Assembly (NCBI RefSeq): GCF_000430545.1
Contig: NZ_KE387163.1
Location: 895,045-959,044 of the forward strand
Direction of reading: 5' to 3'
DNA: 64,000 bases
Source: Tenacibaculum ovolyticum DSM 18103
GTDB lineage: Bacteria; Bacteroidota; Bacteroidia; Flavobacteriales; Flavobacteriaceae
The position numbers and the translations under genes were made by a program. The stretch's first letter is position 1; each line of letters starts with the position of its first letter. Under the pieces are notes generated by a model. That model did no database searches and was not told the origin of the DNA. It saw only the letters and a program-made list of their open reading frames with translations. Below are positions 54,200 to 62,878 of the stretch, one piece after another.

Positions 54200-55438
54200 A
54201 TGGCTATTGTAAAACCCTTTAAAGCAGTAAGAGCTACTAGAGATAAAGTAGCCATGGTTTCGTCTAAATCATATGAAATTTATTCCCCAGAAATGTTAAA
54301 TGCTAAATTAGCATTTAATCCATATACATTTTTACATGTTATAAACCCTGGTTATAAATATCATAAACAAGACATTACAGGAGATCAACGTTTTAAACTG
54401 GTACACAATCGTTATTTAGAATTTAAAGAAGATGGTATTTTCACAAAAGATAAAACACCTGGTTTTTATATTTATCAAAAAACAACACCAACGAATTCTT
54501 TTTGTGGAATTATTGCAGCTACTTCAGTAGAAGATTACCATAACAACAATATTAAAAAGCACGAAGGTACACTTAAAAAAAGGGAATTATTATTTGAGAC
54601 CTATTTGAAAAACACAGGATTTAATGCAGAGCCTGTGCTCCTTACCTATCCTGATAATGATAGTATTAATTCTGTTATAGAAAAATATCGCGCTAATAGA
54701 GCTGAATATGAATTTTCAACTACTGATAAAGATGCTCATTTACTTTGGCTTGTTGATGATAAGAATGATATTGAACGAATAACAAGTGCTTTTGCTAAAA
54801 TAAACACTTTATATATTGCCGATGGTCACCATCGTTCTACCTCATCATGTTTATTAGCTAAAAACTTAGCTAAAGAGAACTCAAAACACACAGGTAATGA
54901 AAATTACAACTTTTTTATGAGTTATTTATTACCCGAAAGTCAACTAAGTATTTATGAATTTAATCGTTTTATAAAAGATTTGAACGGACTAACTCCTGAG
55001 GAGTTTTTAATTGAATTAGATGCTTTTTTTAGAATAGAAAATAGAGGACAAGAATTATACAGACCTAAAGAGAAACATCAATTTACCATGTATTTAAATG
55101 GTGAGTTTTACGCATTACATTTACGTAAATCAGCCTATGAATTTACAGATGCTTTAAGTAAACTAGATGCTCAAATTTTATATCAAACAATCTTAAAACC
55201 AATTCTTGGTCTTAAAGATATAAGAAATGCTTCTAAAATACTATACTCACAAGACAAATCTGACAGTTTAGAATTAAAAACAAAAGTTGATAGTGGAGAT
55301 TTTAAAGTTTCCTTTGGAATGCTACCAACAACAATAAATGAACTGAAAGAAATTGTTGATGCAGATATGTTAATGCCTCCAAAAACAACATATATAGAAC
55401 CTAAGTTAAGAAGTGCTTTAACTATTTATGAATTATAA
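54200..55438 (+). CDS. DUF1015 family protein
   Basis: This 412-aa cytoplasmic protein matches the DUF1015 pattern: IVKPFKAVRATRDKVAMVSSKSYEIYSPEM at the start, TPGFYIYQK, and the conserved YIADGHHRSTSS motif near residue 205. The family is found beside serine-biosynthesis genes in many bacteria and has been linked with that pathway, but its biochemical role is unsettled. It starts 10 bp after serA and is in the same operon. Confidence 0.9.
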   Translation: MAIVKPFKAVRATRDKVAMVSSKSYEIYSPEMLNAKLAFNPYTFLHVINPGYKYHKQDITGDQRFKLVHNRYLEFKEDGIFTKDKTPGFYIYQKTTPTNSFCGIIAATSVEDYHNNNIKKHEGTLKKRELLFETYLKNTGFNAEPVLLTYPDNDSINSVIEKYRANRAEYEFSTTDKDAHLLWLVDDKNDIERITSAFAKINTLYIADGHHRSTSSCLLAKNLAKENSKHTGNENYNFFMSYLLPESQLSIYEFNRFIKDLNGLTPEEFLIELDAFFRIENRGQELYRPKEKHQFTMYLNGEFYALHLRKSAYEFTDALSKLDAQILYQTILKPILGLKDIRNASKILYSQDKSDSLELKTKVDSGDFKVSFGMLPTTINELKEIVDADMLMPPKTTYIEPKLRSALTIYEL

Positions 55439-55442
55439 TTAA

Positions 55443-56006
55443 ATGAAAAGAAATATTTTTATTACTTTATTAATCTTAATACCTTTATTAACCTATTCTC
55501 AAAAAAAAATGGGAGTTTTAATTGGTTTAAATAATTCTTCTATTTCTGAAGGTTTTTTAGGTCAAATCTCCATTACAACTAAAATGGGATTTCATTTAGG
55601 TGGTTTTTATGAATTTAAATTATCTGAAAAAATAAAATTTAGACCTAAACTAGTCTTTTCCCAACAAGGAAATCGTGGTAATGAATTTAAAGGTGTTGAG
55701 CATATTCTTTATAAATCTAATTATTTGAATATTCCATTAAATTTTAAATTTTATGAATCAACATATATTCTAGTTGGACCTCAAGTAGGACTCTTAATTT
55801 CAGAAGAACGAAATTCTCCTTCGATAGGTGAAACTTTCGATTTTGGATTAAATTTAGGGTTTGGACAAAAAATAAAAGATTTCTTTTTAGAGCTTAATCT
55901 TTATCAAGGATTAACCAAAGCTATTGATAAACCAAATTTCGATGGAAGTTTACTTAAAGGAACTAATACCTTAATTCAATTTAGTATTGGATATTATATA
56001 CTTTAA
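55443..56006 (+). CDS. Outer-membrane beta-barrel protein, PorT-like
   Basis: This 187-aa protein has a signal peptide at 1-19 (MKRNIFITLLILIPLLTYSQ) and an eight-strand barrel pattern with alternating residues (VLIGLNNSSISEG, GFHLGGFYEFKL, KIKFRPKLVFSQQGN, FQFSIGYYIL). This is the outer-membrane beta-barrel/PorT group common in Bacteroidota. Its function is unknown; it follows the DUF1015 gene by 4 bp and precedes the YggS-like gene by 12 bp, so all three are probably cotranscribed. Confidence 0.82.
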   Translation: MKRNIFITLLILIPLLTYSQKKMGVLIGLNNSSISEGFLGQISITTKMGFHLGGFYEFKLSEKIKFRPKLVFSQQGNRGNEFKGVEHILYKSNYLNIPLNFKFYESTYILVGPQVGLLISEERNSPSIGETFDFGLNLGFGQKIKDFFLELNLYQGLTKAIDKPNFDGSLLKGTNTLIQFSIGYYIL

Positions 56007-56018
56007 AAAAAATCATAT

Positions 56019-56687
56019 ATGACTACAGGAATTAAAGAAAATATAGATACAATAAAATTGAATTTACCAGAAAACGTAACATTGGTTGCGGTTTCTAAAA
56101 CAAAACCTATTGTTGATATTCAAGAAGCATACGATGCAGGACAACGCGTATTTGGAGAAAACAAAATTCAGGAAATGGTTACAAAGTTTGATGCGCTGCC
56201 AAAAGATATCAAATGGCATATGATTGGGCATTTACAACGTAATAAAGTAAAATACATGGCTCACTTTGTTGATTTAATTCATGGTGTAGATAGTTTTAAA
56301 ACACTTAAAGAGATTAACAAACAAGCAAAAAAACACGATCGAGTAATCAATTGTTTATTACAAGCTCGTATTGCCAAAGAAGAAACTAAATTCGGATTAT
56401 CTTTTTTAGATATTGATGAAATTATTTCATCTGAAGAATTTGCTGAATTACAACACATAAAAGTTGTAGGTTTTATGGGAATGGCTACATTTACTGACAA
56501 TCAAGAACAGTTACAAGAAGAATTTGTCTCTTTAGCTAACTTTTTTAGTAAAAACCAAGAAAAAAACTCAAATTTATCTATTCTTTCAATGGGAATGAGT
56601 GGTGATTATCAATTAGCTATAAAAAATGGTAGTAATATGGTAAGAATTGGTAGTGCTATTTTTGGAGTTCGAAATTATATTGTTTAG
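56019..56687 (+). CDS. YggS family pyridoxal-phosphate homeostasis protein
   Basis: This 222-aa fold-type III PLP-binding protein keeps free pyridoxal phosphate in balance. The PLP lysine is probably K27 in LVAVSKTKP, and the later motifs FGENKIQEM, WHMIGHLQRNKVKY and SMGMSGDYQLAIKNGSNMVRIGSAIFG are intact. It lies between a barrel protein gene and a DnaQ-type exonuclease gene. Confidence 0.96.
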   Translation: MTTGIKENIDTIKLNLPENVTLVAVSKTKPIVDIQEAYDAGQRVFGENKIQEMVTKFDALPKDIKWHMIGHLQRNKVKYMAHFVDLIHGVDSFKTLKEINKQAKKHDRVINCLLQARIAKEETKFGLSFLDIDEIISSEEFAELQHIKVVGFMGMATFTDNQEQLQEEFVSLANFFSKNQEKNSNLSILSMGMSGDYQLAIKNGSNMVRIGSAIFGVRNYIV

Positions 56688-56716
56688 ATTTACATTAATC
56701 AGCTAAAAAAAAATAA

Positions 56717-57814
56717 TTGTACGCAGTTTTAGATATTGAAACAACAGGAGGTAAATTTAATGAAGAAGGAATTACAGAAATTGCTATTCATAAGTTTGAT
56801 GGTCATCAAATTGTTGACCAATTTATTAGTTTAGTAAACCCAGAGAGAGAAATTCAAGAATTTGTTGTTAAACTAACAGGTATTAATAGTAAAATGCTTC
56901 GAAACGCACCTAAATTTCATGAAGTTGCAAAACGAATTATTGAAATTACTAAAGGCTGTATTATCATAGCTCACAATGCTAGTTTCGATTATCGAATTTT
57001 ACGTACAGAATATAACCGTTTAGGATTTGACTTTCAAAGAAACACCCTTTGTACCGTAGCACTTAGTAAAAAACTAATTCCCGAAGCTCCTTCACACAGT
57101 TTAGGTAAACTATGTAGATTTATTGGAATTCCAATGTCAGATAGGCATAGAGCAAATGGAGATGCCTTGGCAACTGTGCAATTATTTAAATTACTCTTAG
57201 AAAAAGACGTTGACAAAAGCATTGTTCAGCAATCTATAAAGTATTCAGACGGTAGGCAACAAAAGCAACGTTTTACAAAAATATTAGACAAATTACCCGA
57301 AAAGCAAGGACTCTTTTATGTACACAGTGAACATGGTACTATTATATATGTAGGTAGAGGTAAAAACATAAAACACGAAGTAAATAAGCTGTTTTTAAAA
57401 AGTACTCCTAAAGCTTTAAAAATAATAAAAAGAGTTAATGAAGTTACCTACGAAGAAACAGGAAACCCTCTTTTTACTAGATTAAAATATCATTTAGAAC
57501 TTACGAAATTAAGACCTAAATTTAATGTTATTCGTAAACGAAAAATTTCTGATAAGAATTTTAATCATGATAATTTATTAATTATAGACAAAGGAAGAAC
57601 ACCTGAAGAACATGCTGTTATTTTAATCGAAAAAAACAGCGTTTTAGGATATGCTTATACCAACTTTGCTTTTCAAGAAAACCAGTTAAATATCTTAAAA
57701 TCGATGTTAACTCCTATTGAAAATGCTGATTTAGCAAAGACAATAATTAAAAATTACTTACTTAAAAATAAAGTAGGAAAAATTGTACGCTTGCAAATTG
57801 AAAATGATTTATAA
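56717..57814 (+). CDS. DnaQ-like 3'-5' exonuclease fused to a degenerate GIY-YIG domain
   Basis: This 365-aa protein has an N-terminal DEDDh exonuclease domain (1-165) with D6 and E8 (VLDIETTGG), D91 (HNASFDYRIL), H144 and D149 (DRHRANGDALAT). A C-terminal UvrC/Cho-like GIY-YIG region (about 195-290) has GLFYV at 198-202, YVGRGKN at 211-217 and LRPKFNV. The GIY-YIG catalytic Arg position is Glu221, and the metal Glu context looks lost, so this domain may only bind DNA. Such fusions are thought to act in DNA repair. The TTG start is forced by an in-frame stop just upstream, and the next ATG would remove D6/E8. Confidence 0.88.
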   Translation: MYAVLDIETTGGKFNEEGITEIAIHKFDGHQIVDQFISLVNPEREIQEFVVKLTGINSKMLRNAPKFHEVAKRIIEITKGCIIIAHNASFDYRILRTEYNRLGFDFQRNTLCTVALSKKLIPEAPSHSLGKLCRFIGIPMSDRHRANGDALATVQLFKLLLEKDVDKSIVQQSIKYSDGRQQKQRFTKILDKLPEKQGLFYVHSEHGTIIYVGRGKNIKHEVNKLFLKSTPKALKIIKRVNEVTYEETGNPLFTRLKYHLELTKLRPKFNVIRKRKISDKNFNHDNLLIIDKGRTPEEHAVILIEKNSVLGYAYTNFAFQENQLNILKSMLTPIENADLAKTIIKNYLLKNKVGKIVRLQIENDL

Positions 57815-57838
57815 CAGTATCTAAATAACTTTCTTTAC

Positions 57839-58657
57839 TTGAAAAAAAACACTAAAAATTGGAAAGAAAAACTTCATGAAGTAATTTATGAAGCAGATAC
57901 ACCTGCAGGTAAGTTATTTGATATTATTTTATTAATTGCAATAATAGCGAGTATCGTATTAGTAATGCTCGAAAGTGTTAACAGTATCAACTCACAATAC
58001 GGTACTATTTTAAACATATCTGAATGGGTAATTACCCTGCTATTTACAGTAGAATATATTGTTCGTATCATTTCAATTAAAAAACCTACTAAGTATATTT
58101 TTAGCTTTTATGGTATTATCGATTTATTATCAACCTTGCCAAAATATTTAGCTATTTTCTTTACAGGAACGCACAGTTTAGTTGCCTTAAGAGCTTTACG
58201 TTTATTACGTGTTTTTAGAATTTTAAAACTAGCTCGTTTTGTAGGAGAATCTAACAATTTTATGAAAGCCTTAAAAGCTAGTAAAGCCAAAATTGCGGTC
58301 TTTTTATTCTTTGTCTTAATTTTATGCATCATATTAGGCACTATAATGTACTTAATTGAAGGAGGAGAAAATGGTTTTACAAGTATTCCTAGAAGCGTTT
58401 ACTGGGCAATTGTAACACTAACAACTGTTGGTTATGGTGATATTGCACCACATACACCATTTGGTCAATTTATAGCTAGTATTATTATGATTTTAGGGTA
58501 TGGTATTATTGCTGTTCCTACTGGTATTGTTAGTTCAGAAATGGTAAAAGTAAATGACCTTAATTTAAACACGCAATCTTGTCCTAATTGTTCTTATGAA
58601 GGACATGATGATGATGCTATTTATTGTAATCACTGCGGTAATAAACTACACGATTAA
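57839..58657 (+). CDS. Voltage-gated-type ion channel with C-terminal zinc ribbon
   Basis: This 272-aa inner-membrane protein has six membrane segments. S4 carries the arginine/lysine ladder LRALRLLRVFRILKLARF (117-134), and the selectivity filter TTVGYG (195-200) indicates potassium. Residues 245-272 form a soluble tail with two CxxC pairs (C248, C251, C263, C266), a zinc-ribbon pattern. The TTG start is used because the next ATG lies inside S1. It probably regulates membrane potential. The following miaA begins at the next base, so the two may be cotranscribed. Confidence 0.9.
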   Translation: MKKNTKNWKEKLHEVIYEADTPAGKLFDIILLIAIIASIVLVMLESVNSINSQYGTILNISEWVITLLFTVEYIVRIISIKKPTKYIFSFYGIIDLLSTLPKYLAIFFTGTHSLVALRALRLLRVFRILKLARFVGESNNFMKALKASKAKIAVFLFFVLILCIILGTIMYLIEGGENGFTSIPRSVYWAIVTLTTVGYGDIAPHTPFGQFIASIIMILGYGIIAVPTGIVSSEMVKVNDLNLNTQSCPNCSYEGHDDDAIYCNHCGNKLHD

Positions 58658-59560
58658 ATGAAAAACACATTAATTACCATTGTTGGAGCAACGGCCATAG
58701 GAAAAACAGCACTTAGTATTAAACTTGCTCAACATTTTGGTTGTGATATAATCTCATGTGATTCTCGTCAATTTTATAAGGAAATGAGCATAGGAACTGC
58801 TATTCCCGATACTGAAGAGCTAGCCGCAGCTACACATCATTTTATTCAAAATAGAAGTATTTTAGAAGACTATTCCGTTGGTCAATTCGAAAGAGATACC
58901 TTAGCCAAATTAGATGAATTATTTGCCAAAAACCCTATTCAAATTATGGTTGGTGGTAGTGGTTTATATGTTGACGCTGTTTTAAAAGGCTTAGATTATT
59001 TTCCTGAAGTAGATCCAGAAATAAGAGCCACGCTTACCAAAGAGCTTGAAGAAAAAGGAATAGCGCCTCTTCAAGAAAAACTAAAAGAATTAGATATTGA
59101 AACCTACAATTCGATAACTATTGATAATCCTCATCGAATACTTCGTGCCTTAGAAATTTGTATTGGTAGCGGAAAAACGTATGCTTCTTTTAAAAATAAA
59201 CCAAAAGCACCTCGTAATTTTAAATCGATTAAAGTTGGATTGACTGCTGATAGAGAGATTATGTACGACCGCATTAACCGTCGTGTAGATATTATGATGG
59301 AAAATGGTTTATTAGAAGAGGTTAAAAATATTTATTCTCACAAAAACCTGAACGCTTTAAAAACAGTTGGTTACCGAGAATTATTCGAATATATTGATGG
59401 TAATTTCACAAAAGAATTTGCGATTGATGAAATTAAAAAAAATACCCGACGTTTTGCTAAACGACAAGGTACTTGGTTTCGAAAAGATAAAGACATTCTT
59501 TGGTTTGATTTTAAAGAACAAACTGAACACATTATTAAATCTATAGAAAACAAATTTTAA
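58658..59560 (+). CDS. miaA: tRNA dimethylallyltransferase MiaA
   Basis: This 300-aa P-loop transferase adds a dimethylallyl group to A37 of tRNAs that read UNN codons. The P-loop is GATAIGKT at 10-17 (the usual form is GPTASGKT), followed by SCDSRQFYKEMSIGTA and the active-site region MVGGSGLYVDAVLKGL. Later YDRINRRVDIMMENGLLEEV and TVGYRELFEYIDG are typical, as is the C-terminal RRFAKRQGTWFRKD. It follows the channel gene with no gap. Confidence 0.96.
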   Translation: MKNTLITIVGATAIGKTALSIKLAQHFGCDIISCDSRQFYKEMSIGTAIPDTEELAAATHHFIQNRSILEDYSVGQFERDTLAKLDELFAKNPIQIMVGGSGLYVDAVLKGLDYFPEVDPEIRATLTKELEEKGIAPLQEKLKELDIETYNSITIDNPHRILRALEICIGSGKTYASFKNKPKAPRNFKSIKVGLTADREIMYDRINRRVDIMMENGLLEEVKNIYSHKNLNALKTVGYRELFEYIDGNFTKEFAIDEIKKNTRRFAKRQGTWFRKDKDILWFDFKEQTEHIIKSIENKF

Positions 59561-59594
59561 CGCTTTTTAAAGAGTTCATTTTTTTTCCGTTTTC

Positions 59595-59650
59595 TATATT
59601 TGCCTGCACTCATTAAGTTTGTAAAAAACTAAGATAATCCCCTATATTTG
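59595..59650 (+). promoter_or_regulatory. Two -7 boxes upstream of the OmpH-like gene
   Basis: TATATTTG occurs at 59595-59602 and again at 59643-59650. The second has TTTG at 59618-59621, 21 bp upstream, and ends 42 bp before the ATG at 59693, so it is the better promoter. The first may be an alternative start site. Confidence 0.6.
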
Positions 59651-59692
59651 AGTTCTTAAATTATACTGTACTTTTTTAACTAAATTATAAAC

Positions 59693-60196
59693 ATGAAATC
59701 AAAAATCACACTTTTAATAGCAATTCTATTAACAACAATATCGTTTGCTCAAACAAAACTAGGTACAGTAGATACTGATTTGATTATTGGTAAAATGCCT
59801 CAAATGAAAAACGTTATGAGTAGACTTGATAAATATGCTAAAAAATTAGATTCATCTTTTCAAATAAAAGCAAAAAATTATCAAGCAAAAATTAAAGCAT
59901 ACAAAACGGTAGAAAAAACAATATCAGATGCTGATAAAAAAACTAAAATACAAGAAATTACTCTTTTAGAACAAGAGATGGCCAAATTTCGTAAAAATGG
60001 TAGTACTATGATGCAACTTCAAAAAGATGATAATATGCGTCCTTTATATAAAAAATTAAGTGAAGTTATAGCCGAAGTTGCCAAAGCTAATGGATATACA
60101 CAAGTTTTAACTACCAATGGAAACCAGTTTGGGTATATCGATGAAAACTTTGATATTACTAAATTAGTTTTAGCTAAGTTAGGTATTAAAGAATAG
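59693..60196 (+). CDS. OmpH/Skp-like periplasmic chaperone
   Basis: This 167-aa protein has a signal peptide (1-19, ending SFAQ) and a mostly helical, lysine-rich body with the OmpH start LGTVDTDLIIGKMPQMKNVMSRLDKYAKKLD and end AEVAKANGYTQVLTTNGNQFGYIDENFDITKLVLAKLGI. Skp-type proteins carry unfolded outer-membrane proteins across the periplasm. Its own promoter boxes lie upstream, and DUF1853 follows. Confidence 0.9.
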   Translation: MKSKITLLIAILLTTISFAQTKLGTVDTDLIIGKMPQMKNVMSRLDKYAKKLDSSFQIKAKNYQAKIKAYKTVEKTISDADKKTKIQEITLLEQEMAKFRKNGSTMMQLQKDDNMRPLYKKLSEVIAEVAKANGYTQVLTTNGNQFGYIDENFDITKLVLAKLGIKE

Positions 60197-60206
60197 TAAT
60201 ACTTTA

Positions 60207-61022
60207 ATGGATAAAAAATCAAAAGAGTTACAATTACAATACGAAGGATATTTACAAACACCTTTTCTATGGAATGGAAAAGGTGTTTTTGATTTATTAC
60301 AATTTAACAATAGCATATCTAAAACATCTTCTTACACAAATAAAACACCAGAGAAGCTTCGTTTAGGTAAACTTGTTGAACGCTTTGTTTCTTATGAGTT
60401 AGAACAAGACCCGTCAATTAAAATTATTGTAGAGAATATTCAAATTCAAAAAGAAAAAAGAACATTAGGTGAGTTAGATTGTATTTTATTTAAAAATAGA
60501 AAACCAATTCATTTAGAAATTGTTTATAAATTTTATTTGTACGATAATACTGTTGGTAATTCGGAAATTGAACACTGGATTGGCCCTAATAGGCGTGATA
60601 GTCTACTCCAAAAAATAACGAAACTAAAAGAAAAACAACTTCCACTACTCTACTCTAATGAATGTTTAACCTACCTAGATAGCTTAAAATTAACTCCAAC
60701 AGAAATAAGTCAACAACTATTTTTTAAAGCACAATTATTTGTTCCTTTAAAAGAATATGGCAATAAACTTTCGTTGATTAATAATGAATGTATTACTGGT
60801 TTTTACATCAATCTAAAAGAGCTCAATGAATATAATAAATGTAAATTTCACATTCCAAACAAACATAATTGGTTAATACAACCTCACACAAATATTAATT
60901 GGCTAAGTTTCTCTGATTTTATTCCTAAACTTAAAATTTACTTAGATGATGAAAAAGCCCCACTCTGTTGGTTAAAAAAATCGAACGGTGAACTTATTAA
61001 ATTTTTTGTGGTTTGGTGGTAA
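60207..61022 (+). CDS. DUF1853 family protein
   Basis: This 271-aa cytoplasmic protein fits DUF1853: LRLGKLVERFVSYELEQDP, then LGELDCILFKNRKPIHLEIVYKFYLYD and WIGPNRRDSLLQKITKLKEKQLPLL. The combination of a D-C-I and H-L-E-x-x-x-K region recalls PD-(D/E)XK nuclease folds, though no activity is established for the family. Its 3' end overlaps the convergent DMT transporter gene by 26 bp. Confidence 0.9.
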   Translation: MDKKSKELQLQYEGYLQTPFLWNGKGVFDLLQFNNSISKTSSYTNKTPEKLRLGKLVERFVSYELEQDPSIKIIVENIQIQKEKRTLGELDCILFKNRKPIHLEIVYKFYLYDNTVGNSEIEHWIGPNRRDSLLQKITKLKEKQLPLLYSNECLTYLDSLKLTPTEISQQLFFKAQLFVPLKEYGNKLSLINNECITGFYINLKELNEYNKCKFHIPNKHNWLIQPHTNINWLSFSDFIPKLKIYLDDEKAPLCWLKKSNGELIKFFVVWW

Positions 61023-61920
61023 CCTTATTTTTTGATATCCTTTTTCTTGATGTTATAAAATAAACACCTGTTAATAAAACAATAGACGCTACTACAGATT
61101 GCGTTGTTAATTCTTCATTTAAAAATTTCCACCCCAGTATTAAAGCGATTACTGGGTTTACATAAGCAGATGTTGCTACTTTTTCTGGCGACACTACTTT
61201 TAATAAATAATTGAATGATGTGAAGGCTATGATTCCTCCAAAAATAATTAAAAATAATAATGACCCTTGAGTTTTTAAAGTCCAGTTTAGTGGAGAAATC
61301 CATGTTTCTTTAAATATTAAACTTGACACTCCTAGTAAAAAACCTGCTATTAACATTTGATAACCTGTACTAACTAAATAATTTTTTGGTAAATCGGCTT
61401 TCGATACAAAAACAGTACCGTAACTCCAGCTTAAGACACAAGAAAGAATCATAAAAATTCCTAAAACACTTCCTTCTGAAGTTGATATTTCTTTTTGACT
61501 CACCAATAAATACATTCCGAAAATTCCAAATAAAACTCCTACAATAGATTTTCTTTGCATTCTTTGTCCATCTAGTAAACGTAAAAGAAACAGTACAAAA
61601 AGTGGTTGTGTTGCTGCTAACAAAGCTGCAAAACCACTATCTACATATTTAAGTGCCCATACAAAAACGCCGTTTCCATATACTAAAAACAAAAAAGCAG
61701 CTATTACCGAGTTTACAAATTGACGCTTCGTTAATTTTATACTTATTTTCATTGATTTTGCAATGATCATAATTAAAGTTCCTGCTGTAAAAAAACGTAT
61801 CCCTCCTAAATATAATGGCGGAATCTCTGTTACAGCTATTTTATTAAACAAATAAGTAGATCCCCATATAACATATATAGATAAAAACGCTGCTACAATT
61901 AATAATTTTGAATTTTTCAT
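60997..61920 (-). CDS. EamA/DMT superfamily transporter
   Basis: This inner-membrane protein of 307 aa has ten predicted membrane segments and two EamA domains (VAAFLSIYVIWGSTYLFNKIAV..., then GTVFVSKADLPKNYLVSTGYQMLIAGFLLGVSSLIF...). It probably exports a small metabolite or drug. The frame is open to 61974, but the extra 18 residues are polar and the ATG at 61920 directly precedes the first helix, so that start is chosen. In contrast to the DMT gene at 40.5 kb, this one is intact. Confidence 0.9.
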   Translation of the reverse strand: MKNSKLLIVAAFLSIYVIWGSTYLFNKIAVTEIPPLYLGGIRFFTAGTLIMIIAKSMKISIKLTKRQFVNSVIAAFLFLVYGNGVFVWALKYVDSGFAALLAATQPLFVLFLLRLLDGQRMQRKSIVGVLFGIFGMYLLVSQKEISTSEGSVLGIFMILSCVLSWSYGTVFVSKADLPKNYLVSTGYQMLIAGFLLGVSSLIFKETWISPLNWTLKTQGSLLFLIIFGGIIAFTSFNYLLKVVSPEKVATSAYVNPVIALILGWKFLNEELTTQSVVASIVLLTGVYFITSRKRISKNKVTTKPQKI

Positions 61921-62026
61921 GTTCCTATTTATTTCTTCGATAAAAGTACAATAATGTTTTAGTTTTAAGCACAAAAAAGAGTCACCTAAATAATATTAGA
62001 TGACTCATATATTAAAAACAATATTT

Positions 62027-62806
62027 CTACAATTTAGCAAATAATTTTTCTGCTACTAATTCAGATGATGCAGGGTTTTGACCAGTAATTAAATTACCAT
62101 CTTCAACCGCATGAGGTTGCCAATCTAATCCTTTAGTATAAACACCTCCGTTAGCCTTTAGCATATCTTCTACTAAAAAAGGAACTACTTCAGTTAACTT
62201 TACTACAGCTTCTTCAGAATTTGTAAATCCTGTTACTTTTTTACCGCTTACTAATGGTTTTCCATCAATTTTTGTATTTTTAAATATCGCTGGAGCATGA
62301 CAAACTGCTGCCACTGGCTTATTGCTCTTGTAAAAAGACTCAATTAAAGCAATAGAGTTTTTATCTTCTGATAAATCCCATAAAGGACCATGACCGCCTG
62401 GATAAAAAACAGCATCGTAATCCGCTTCGTTTACCTCTGCTAATTTTAATGTTTTAGCTAAAATAGCTTGCGTTTCTTTATCATTCTCAAAACGTTTTGT
62501 AGCTTCAGTCGCTGCATTTTCAGCAGCACTGTTAGGATCAATTGGTGGCTGTCCTCCTTTTGGAGATGCTAATGTAATTTCTACACCTTTATCCTTTAAA
62601 GAGTAATATGGTGCTGCAAATTCTTCTATCCAAAAACCTGTTTTATGCCCTGTATCACCTAAATCTTCATGAGAAGTTAATACGAATAAAACTTTTTTTA
62701 TTTTGGTTGCTTTTTCTATAGTGTTACCAACCTTTTTAACTTCTTTTTTATTTCCACAAGATGCAAGTAAAGTAATTGCAAAAATTGCCGTTATAATTTT
62801 TTTCAT
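62027..62806 (-). CDS. DJ-1/PfpI family lipoprotein
   Basis: This 259-aa protein has a lipoprotein signal LLASC with the lipid-bearing cysteine at residue 17, then a DJ-1/PfpI domain of the Hsp31-like type. The nucleophile elbow is AAVCHAPAI with its cysteine, and GGHGPLWDLSEDKNS is also conserved. Members act as glyoxalase-III-type enzymes, deglycases or chaperones; which applies here is unknown. An envelope-anchored form is less usual than the cytoplasmic one. It stands alone on the minus strand. Confidence 0.88.
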   Translation of the reverse strand: MKKIITAIFAITLLASCGNKKEVKKVGNTIEKATKIKKVLFVLTSHEDLGDTGHKTGFWIEEFAAPYYSLKDKGVEITLASPKGGQPPIDPNSAAENAATEATKRFENDKETQAILAKTLKLAEVNEADYDAVFYPGGHGPLWDLSEDKNSIALIESFYKSNKPVAAVCHAPAIFKNTKIDGKPLVSGKKVTGFTNSEEAVVKLTEVVPFLVEDMLKANGGVYTKGLDWQPHAVEDGNLITGQNPASSELVAEKLFAKL

Positions 62807-62878
62807 TTTATGATGTTTATAATTTATAACAAAATTACTACAAGCATTAAATGTAAAAATTGATGTATGGTAAGAAAT

